Positions 15,814 through 16,976 of a stretch of DNA of 16,976 nt are shown here, piece by piece. The notes below the pieces were generated by a model. That model was not told where the DNA came from. It made no database searches and saw only the letters and a program-made list of their open reading frames with translations. This stretch comes from Chloroflexota bacterium. GTDB taxonomy: Bacteria > Chloroflexota > Dehalococcoidia > Lucifugimonadales > Lucifugimonadaceae. The translations under genes and the position numbers were made by a program. Each line of letters opens with the position of its first letter. The stretch's first letter is position 1. Where the stretch lies: positions 6,894 to 23,869 of the forward strand of contig PASL01000023.1 in the NCBI GenBank assembly GCA_002712125.1, read 5' to 3'.

Positions 15814-16092
15814 CTATAGATCAATATCGTCTAAATCTAAATCATCAAAGCTATCGTCTCTCATCTTTTTTGTAGCATTTTTTCTAGCTTCAGATGCTTT
15901 TGAAACTTTTTCTTTTGCAAAATCCGACATATCGATAATTTTTTCTTTCCATTCTTTGCTTTGATCTTTAACATAAGACCTAAGTTCTTCTCCAGATTTA
16001 GGTGAAAGTAAAGCTCCAACTATAGCACCTCCAATAGTTCCCATAAACAAACCAAACATAAATCCACCACCATTATTATTATTATCTGACAT
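15814..16092 (-). CDS. YtxH-like small membrane protein
   Basis: A 92-residue protein of the YtxH type: a short polar, Asn/Gly-rich N-terminus, one membrane or glycine-zipper helix (about 9-30; FMFGLFMGTIGGAIVGALL) ending in the family hallmark LLSPKSGEELR (28-38), a charged helical stretch (39-75) and a very acidic tail (DDSFDDLDLDDIDL, 79-92). The function is unknown; in Bacillus the family is part of the general-stress ytxGHJ cluster. The ATG has AGGTG (16098-16102 on the minus strand) five bases upstream. It lies 17 bases after the YtxG-like gene, and the two probably form an operon. Confidence 0.85.
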   Translation of the reverse strand: MSDNNNNGGGFMFGLFMGTIGGAIVGALLSPKSGEELRSYVKDQSKEWKEKIIDMSDFAKEKVSKASEARKNATKKMRDDSFDDLDLDDIDL

Positions 16093-16109
16093 TAATACAC
16101 CTATATTTA

Positions 16110-16397
16110 CTATTTTTTGAATAACCTACCAAAACTTATTAGGATAGCACCAAATCCAAGAGCTCCTGCTATCGGCTTAAATGTGGGCGAATCTTTAAAT
16201 AATTTTTTACTATTATTTACAGTATTAACTACTTCGCTAATATCATTTTTTGTATTATTCGCATGAGTAAATATTTTATTTATTTTTCTATATATCTTTA
16301 CCCATAAAAATGTAGAAATTAAGAGTAAAAAGAAAGCAAATAGTACAAATAAGATAATTAGTAAATCTCTTATAAGGGTTATAGTATCGTGTTCCAT
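16110..16397 (-). CDS. Small membrane protein, YtxG/DUF948-like
   Basis: A 95-residue protein with a strong N-terminal membrane helix (about 8-33), a polar helical middle (34-70; INKIFTHANNTKNDISEVVNTVNNS) that looks able to coil, and a second short hydrophobic stretch near the C-terminus (76-91). This layout and the place directly ahead of a YtxH gene match DUF948/YtxG proteins, but no sharp motif confirms it. The ATG is supported by GGTGG (16408-16412 on the minus strand) ten bases upstream. A minus-strand TATAAT at 16433-16438 or 16422-16427 could start the pair's transcript just after the terminator of the sigma factor gene. Confidence 0.6.
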   Translation of the reverse strand: MEHDTITLIRDLLIILFVLFAFFLLLISTFLWVKIYRKINKIFTHANNTKNDISEVVNTVNNSKKLFKDSPTFKPIAGALGFGAILISFGRLFKK

Positions 16398-16440
16398 ATA
16401 TTATATTCCACCACATTAATTATTATATATTTATTATAAC

Positions 16441-16478
16441 AAAAGAAAAACAATTATAAAGTAATTACTTTATAATTG
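16441..16478 (-). terminator. Intrinsic terminator of the sigma factor gene
   Basis: Bases 16451-16478 form a perfect 28-base palindrome (arm CAATTATAAAGTAA and its complement), so the RNA can fold with up to 14 pairs less the loop. On the minus strand it starts directly after the TGA and is followed by TTTTTCTTTT (complement of 16441-16450). The stem has only a few G/C pairs, which is weak by textbook standards but fits this AT-rich genome. It is the only clear intrinsic terminator in the window. Confidence 0.7.
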
Positions 16479-16976
16479 TCAATTTAAGAAGTCTCTAAGA
16501 GTACTAGATCTTGTTGGATGACGTAACTTTCTTAGGGCTTTAGCTTCTATCTGCCTAATTCTTTCTCTTGTTACTCCAAAATTATCTCCTACCTCCTCCA
16601 ATGTTCTGCTTCTTCCGTCTTCAAGACCAAATCTTAACTGCATAACCTTTTTTTCTCTATAGGATAAAGTATCTAGAACAAGTCCTATATGATTTTTTAA
16701 AATTTCATATGTTGTAAAATCAGACGGAGAAAGTGATTTATCGTCTGGTATAATATCCGATAGAAAAGAGTCCTCTTCATCATTTAGAGGGGTATCTAAA
16801 GAAATAGTTTGCTGTGAAATCCTGATCATTTCTTCAACTTTTTCCTCAGTCATATTCATTATAAATCCTATTTCTGAATGAGATGGCTCTCTACCATTTT
16901 CTTGAACTAAAATTCTTATTGTTTGGTTGAGTTTATTTATATTTTCTACCATATGGACAGGTATTCTTATAGTCCT
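16479..16976 (-). CDS. rpoD: Primary sigma factor RpoD/SigA, C-terminal part (partial)
   Basis: The C-terminal 165 residues of a group 1 sigma-70 factor, which directs RNA polymerase to housekeeping promoters; the N-terminal part lies beyond the right edge. The frame is open to the last base and begins [16 protein letters not shown], the end of region 2.4 and region 3.0, so the Met at 16952 is internal and not a start. Region 3 follows ([18 protein letters not shown], then [15 protein letters not shown]), then region 4 with [37 protein letters not shown] (the -35 recognition helix-turn-helix) and KALRKLRHP near the end. The conserved region 4 wording fits the essential RpoD type and makes standard TTGACA/TATAAT-like promoters likely in this genome. 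It ends on TGA directly at the terminator palindrome. Confidence 0.95.
   Translation of the reverse strand, partial: RTIRIPVHMVENINKLNQTIRILVQENGREPSHSEIGFIMNMTEEKVEEMIRISQQTISLDTPLNDEEDSFLSDIIPDDKSLSPSDFTTYEILKNHIGLVLDTLSYREKKVMQLRFGLEDGRSRTLEEVGDNFGVTRERIRQIEAKALRKLRHPTRSSTLRDFLN

Noticed and set aside
16952..16954. ATG that could be taken as the start of the sigma factor gene fragment
   Set aside because: The frame continues upstream to the window edge as RTIRIPVH, conserved sigma factor sequence, so this Met is internal.
1..16976. tRNA genes, CRISPR arrays, insertion sequences and attachment sites
   Set aside because: The gaps between genes are short and AT-rich with no cloverleaf-like GC stems, no spaced repeats and no transposase or integrase motifs.

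Overview
The window is about 17 kb of very AT-rich, tightly packed bacterial chromosome. It holds 17 protein genes (two cut by the window ends). No RNA genes, insertion sequences, CRISPR arrays or phage genes are visible, and no gap between genes exceeds about 200 bases. The picture suggests a streamlined, free-living bacterium. The gene families (eukaryotic-like type-2 IleRS, DUF362, amidohydrolase-2, ornithine cyclodeaminase family, TrkA/Usp cluster, YtxH-like protein) would fit an AT-rich marine Chloroflexota, such as the SAR202/Dehalococcoidia group. That placement is inference from gene content only, and I hold it weakly.

Left part (1-4597): the start of mfd (transcription-repair coupling factor) runs leftward off the window and is divergent from proBA, which makes glutamate semialdehyde for proline. 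proA converges on a DUF362 protein. Middle (4679-10784): an amidohydrolase-2 protein converges on an ornithine cyclodeaminase-family enzyme; ileS follows on the plus strand and converges on a YihY/BrkB membrane protein. Next (10785-12607): a short methylenetetrahydrofolate-reductase-like protein and a methyltetrahydrofolate:corrinoid methyltransferase-like protein form a leftward one-carbon pair that leads into the YihY gene.

Right part (12608-16976): a rightward five-gene run with gaps of 2 bases or less encodes a canonical RCK/TrkA protein, a Usp-like protein, a half-size degenerate RCK-N protein, a second RCK protein with a broken glycine motif, and prephenate dehydratase. It converges on a small YtxH-like/YtxG-like envelope pair, which lies downstream of the 3' end of the primary sigma factor gene. 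A 28-base perfect palindrome followed by a T-run separates that pair from the sigma factor gene.

The most interesting items are the RCK-Usp-RCK-RCK cluster with no channel gene in view and a repeated 10-mer in its leader, the one-carbon methyl-transfer pair, an amidohydrolase that has lost the first metal-binding His, and the fact that all four convergent gene pairs have stop codons that touch or overlap, leaving no room for terminators.
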